26,187 nucleotides of DNA from contig JAXIUW010144447.1 of NCBI GenBank assembly GCA_035591015.1, positions 1-26,187 on the forward strand, written 5' to 3'. The DNA comes from Cephalothrix simula (taxonomy: Eukaryota > Nemertea > Palaeonemertea > Archinemertea > Cephalotrichidae). Numbering within the stretch: the first letter of the stretch is position 1; every line of letters begins with the position of its first letter. The translations under genes and the position numbers were made by a program. Below, one piece after another: positions 24,463-26,187 of this stretch. A model generated the notes under the pieces. It saw nothing but the letters and a program-made list of their open reading frames with translations. It searched no databases and was not told the DNA's origin.

Positions 24463-24820
24463 TTGGGGGCGTCGCCCCCAATGCCCCCGTCTGTATACTT
24501 GAGAGGCCTTTGCTCGGCCGTGAAAGCAAGGCTATCGCCAAAACACTTGGTGTCAGGGGCTCTGCCCCTAACGACCCCGGCAGGGAGCAATGCTCCCTGC
24601 ACCCACTGACTTGACCAAAGGCTTTGCCTTTGGTTAAAAGGGGCTTAAGTTCACTAATAGCGCACCAGCCCACAGGGCTGCATGCGCTGGCCGTTAGGCC
24701 ATCCCGGGGTGCAGGGGCTAAAGCCCCTGCTGGGATTGTTAAGGGCAAAGCCCTTAACCTAAAACATTCCATACTTAACCTTGCTTACTTGCATGGGTGC
24801 AAGGCAATTCTCTATAGCCT
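24463..24820 (+). repeat. Prophage multi-hairpin element P5
   Basis: This element fills the gap between gp36 and the major capsid gene. A perfect TTGGGGGCG/CGCCCCCAA stem opens it (24463-24481). Next come GGGGC/GCCCC, CAGGGAGC/GCTCCCTG, CCAAAGGC/GCCTTTGG, the AGCGCACCAGCCCACAGGGC variant module also found in P3, GCAGGGGCT/AGCCCCTGC and TTAAGGGC/GCCCTTAA. The right end (CCTTGCTTACTTGCATGG) reverse-complements the left end of the host copy at 1-18 except one base. The element runs into the capsid stop codon (24819-24821). Confidence 0.85.
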
Positions 24821-25694
24821 ATATCCACGGTACTATGGCTAGTTCTACGGCGTCTTTATTCACATTGGTTGACCCATCTTGCAGGCGTTCGGCCTTAATC
24901 ACTTCTAGTGCTGCACCTCTAAGGCTGGGGCCAACCACTAATAGCGACGGCCTAATGCCTAGTGGGTTGCCTTCATCATTTTTAAGGCTCAGCATGCTTT
25001 CCATGGCCTTATTAAAATTATCTTTATTAAGCGTGGCCTTGCTAGCATATGCCTGCTGCCAAAATCCATAGCCTACGTTGCATCTGGCGTCTACGCCGTA
25101 ACGATATTCAGCACGCATAAACACGCTCTCGTTTTCACCTGTGGTTACTTTTTCTAGTGCGTATTCTTTGCGTTTCTGAAAGATAATTGGCTTCAAAGCT
25201 CGGGTTGTATCAAGTAAAAACCACGGCGCACCCTTACCATCTTGCCTATTTGAGGCTATGTCTCCCCCAACTGGGTGATTGTTGGCAAAGTACGCCTTGC
25301 CGTCGTAGCACTTTTTCTTATAGCCATCTTTAAGCAGGTTAAAAATCAGCTCATCAGGGTGCCGTTTGGCAGCGTGCCCCATCTCTTTGAATAGTGGACC
25401 GTAAACGCCATAGCTATCATCTTCAATGTTGTCTTTACTGACTGCAATTGTTGATTCGTACTTCTTATTCAAAATGCTGTAGTTATGGGCTGAAAGCTCT
25501 TTTAGGTGGCGGTCTCCCACCCACTCACGCAGATTTGGAAACTGCCCTAGCCAAGTGTATTGCTCTTGAGCCGTTTTAGATTTAACTTGGGTGGCAATTT
25601 TCTCCCAGTACGTTTCGGTAGATTGAAAGCCCTTTTGAAAGGCTTTTTGAAAGCCTGTGTATAAGGCACTCATAGTTTGCGGATTTATAATCAT
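24819..25694 (-). CDS. Major capsid protein (Mu gpT family)
   Basis: A 291-residue major head subunit, HK97-fold family of Mu gpT. It opens NPQTMSALYTGFQKAFQKGF, followed by KIATQVKSKTAQEQYTWLGQFPNLREWVGDR and the conserved YSILNKKYESTIAVSKDNIEDDSYGVY, then KCYDGKAYFANNHPVGG and the C-terminal IRPSLLVVGPSLRGAALEVIKAE. It is slightly shorter than Mu gpT (305) and ends ELAIVPWI at a TAG where element P5 begins, so the last residues could have been altered by that insertion. AAAGG lies about 8 nt upstream of the ATG. It follows the cement gene by 14 nt. Confidence 0.95.
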   Translation of the reverse strand: MIINPQTMSALYTGFQKAFQKGFQSTETYWEKIATQVKSKTAQEQYTWLGQFPNLREWVGDRHLKELSAHNYSILNKKYESTIAVSKDNIEDDSYGVYGPLFKEMGHAAKRHPDELIFNLLKDGYKKKCYDGKAYFANNHPVGGDIASNRQDGKGAPWFLLDTTRALKPIIFQKRKEYALEKVTTGENESVFMRAEYRYGVDARCNVGYGFWQQAYASKATLNKDNFNKAMESMLSLKNDEGNPLGIRPSLLVVGPSLRGAALEVIKAERLQDGSTNVNKDAVELAIVPWI

Positions 25695-25708
25695 AATCTT
25701 TGCCTTTG

Positions 25709-26116
25709 TTAAGCGTTAAAAGTTATCCATGCACCGCCATCATCAATGGCGAACACCTTGCCAGCTATTGATGCGCCGGCTTTGGTTTTGGTGACTGTTT
25801 GGTCATCTAGTGCGTAGCAGTCTTTACCAACTTCAGCCTGATTAACTGCATCAGCTCCCGAGGCGTTATTAAACAAAAAAGCACCATCGCTTCTAACAGC
25901 AATAGTCTGCTCTCCATCTACAGCCCCGCCCATCGCCTGACCTTGGGCACAGCCAACAATGGTTAAGCCTTCTTTTTTTGTAGCCGGCACGGCTAGGCCT
26001 TTGTCATTCAAAGCCACTAATGCACCTTGGTAGATTTTTGCATCTTTGGCCACAGGCAAGTTACGGCTAGAAGCCTCACGGCGGGTGGCAGGTCGTGATT
26101 GAGTAAGTGCGCTCAT
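25709..26116 (-). CDS. Capsid cement/decoration protein (DUF2190-like)
   Basis: A 135-residue protein between the protease/scaffold gene and the major capsid gene. It has an extended N-terminus and then a beta-rich domain: KIYQGALVALNDKGLAVPA, VGCAQGQ, GEQTIAVRSDGAFLFNN and EVGKDCYALDDQTVTKTK, ending AGKVFAIDDGGAWITF. This layout is common in Mu-like phages at this locus, where the protein probably decorates or glues capsid subunits. Its ATG overlaps the preceding stop by one base (TAATG). Confidence 0.8.
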   Translation of the reverse strand: MSALTQSRPATRREASSRNLPVAKDAKIYQGALVALNDKGLAVPATKKEGLTIVGCAQGQAMGGAVDGEQTIAVRSDGAFLFNNASGADAVNQAEVGKDCYALDDQTVTKTKAGASIAGKVFAIDDGGAWITFNA

Positions 26117-26187
26117 TAGTTATCCTTTGGTTGAGGGTTTTGGCCAACGCCCAGCATTTCAAAAACTTCTTTTTGCTGTGGACTAAC
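26116..26187 (-). CDS. C-terminal end of Mu gpI-like protease/scaffold protein (cut by window edge)
   Basis: Twenty-three codons plus a TAA are visible, with the gene continuing past the right edge. The peptide reads SPQQKEVFEMLGVGQNPQP in outline, like the end of Mu-type protease/scaffold proteins, which usually finish with an xPEQxxVxxxLGV helix. The stop overlaps the cement ATG. The assignment rests on this short tail and on position. Confidence 0.6.
   Translation of the reverse strand, partial: VSPQQKEVFEMLGVGQNPQPKDN

Larger units (their letters stand above)
11076..26187 (-). mobile_element. Mu-like prophage, late/morphogenesis half (continues past the right edge)
   Basis: About 20 contiguous minus-strand genes follow the Mu order from the C-terminus of the protease/scaffold gene through capsid, sheath, tube, tape measure and baseplate to tail fibres, ending in a DNA methylase. 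No integrase, transposase (MuA/MuB), portal or terminase is inside the window; these should lie to the right. The left boundary must fall between the Sel1 gene and the methylase, in or near 11076-11121, but I cannot fix the terminal TG/CA or the target duplication. All frames look intact. Five hairpin-rich repeats of a family also present in host DNA fill the gaps between genes. Confidence 0.93.

Noticed and set aside
15568-24820. CRISPR array or integron attC array
   Set aside because: Copies are 0.2-0.4 kb, separated by genes, with no regular short repeat-spacer pattern, no cas genes and no integrase.

Overview
The window is a piece of a bacterial chromosome, probably from a Gram-negative pseudomonadote with moderate GC. 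It has C5-pathway heme genes, a ClpB disaggregase, a long-chain polyprenyl diphosphate synthase and exported proteins with signal peptides. I could not resolve the class: the gene order clpB-hemA-hemD with no hemC does not match an order I can assign with confidence.

Positions 1-1597 hold no gene that I can support. They are packed with hairpin-rich repeats: a partial multi-hairpin element at the left edge, a roughly 390-bp sequence present twice as a direct repeat about 578 bp apart, and short irregular repeat units. Positions 1598-8038 are chromosomal genes on the minus strand. One is a tightly coupled group, clpB > hemA > hemD > a small LigA-related protein. Separated from it is a polyprenyl synthase gene, with a degenerate 13-bp tandem array lying between the two. 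Positions 8117-11075 are plus-strand host genes: an exported protein of unknown function, a patatin-like phospholipase and an exported Sel1-repeat protein. The gap at 9875-10478 contains an inverted copy of the left-hand repeat family and a GA microsatellite.

From about 11.1 kb to the right edge lies the late (morphogenesis) half of a Mu-like contractile-tailed prophage, entirely on the minus strand. In transcription order it carries the protease/scaffold C-terminus (cut by the window edge), capsid cement, major capsid gpT, gp36, a gpG-like morphogenesis protein, gp37, sheath, tube, gp41 with a frameshift extension, tape measure, gpN, gpP hub, gp45 spike, a small ORF, gp46, gp47 (baseplate J), gp48, a collar-domain tail fibre, a fibre assembly protein and a D12-class DNA adenine methylase. 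All reading frames are intact, so the late module could still be functional.

The most unusual feature is how this late operon is punctuated. Most neighbouring genes overlap or lie 2-17 nt apart. The five larger gaps are each filled by a member of one family of mosaic multi-hairpin elements, called P1 to P5 here (about 0.2-0.4 kb each). All five have the same orientation. Each begins within about 20 nt of the upstream gene's stop codon, and most end shortly before the ribosome binding site of the next gene. Their stems vary between copies in a compensatory way. Some copies carry matching terminal inverted sequences, which suggests a MITE-like mobile origin, and related modules occur in the flanking host DNA. 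A second clear feature is a T-TTT-TTT slippery heptamer in gp41 that joins it by a -1 shift to a GpE-like extension.
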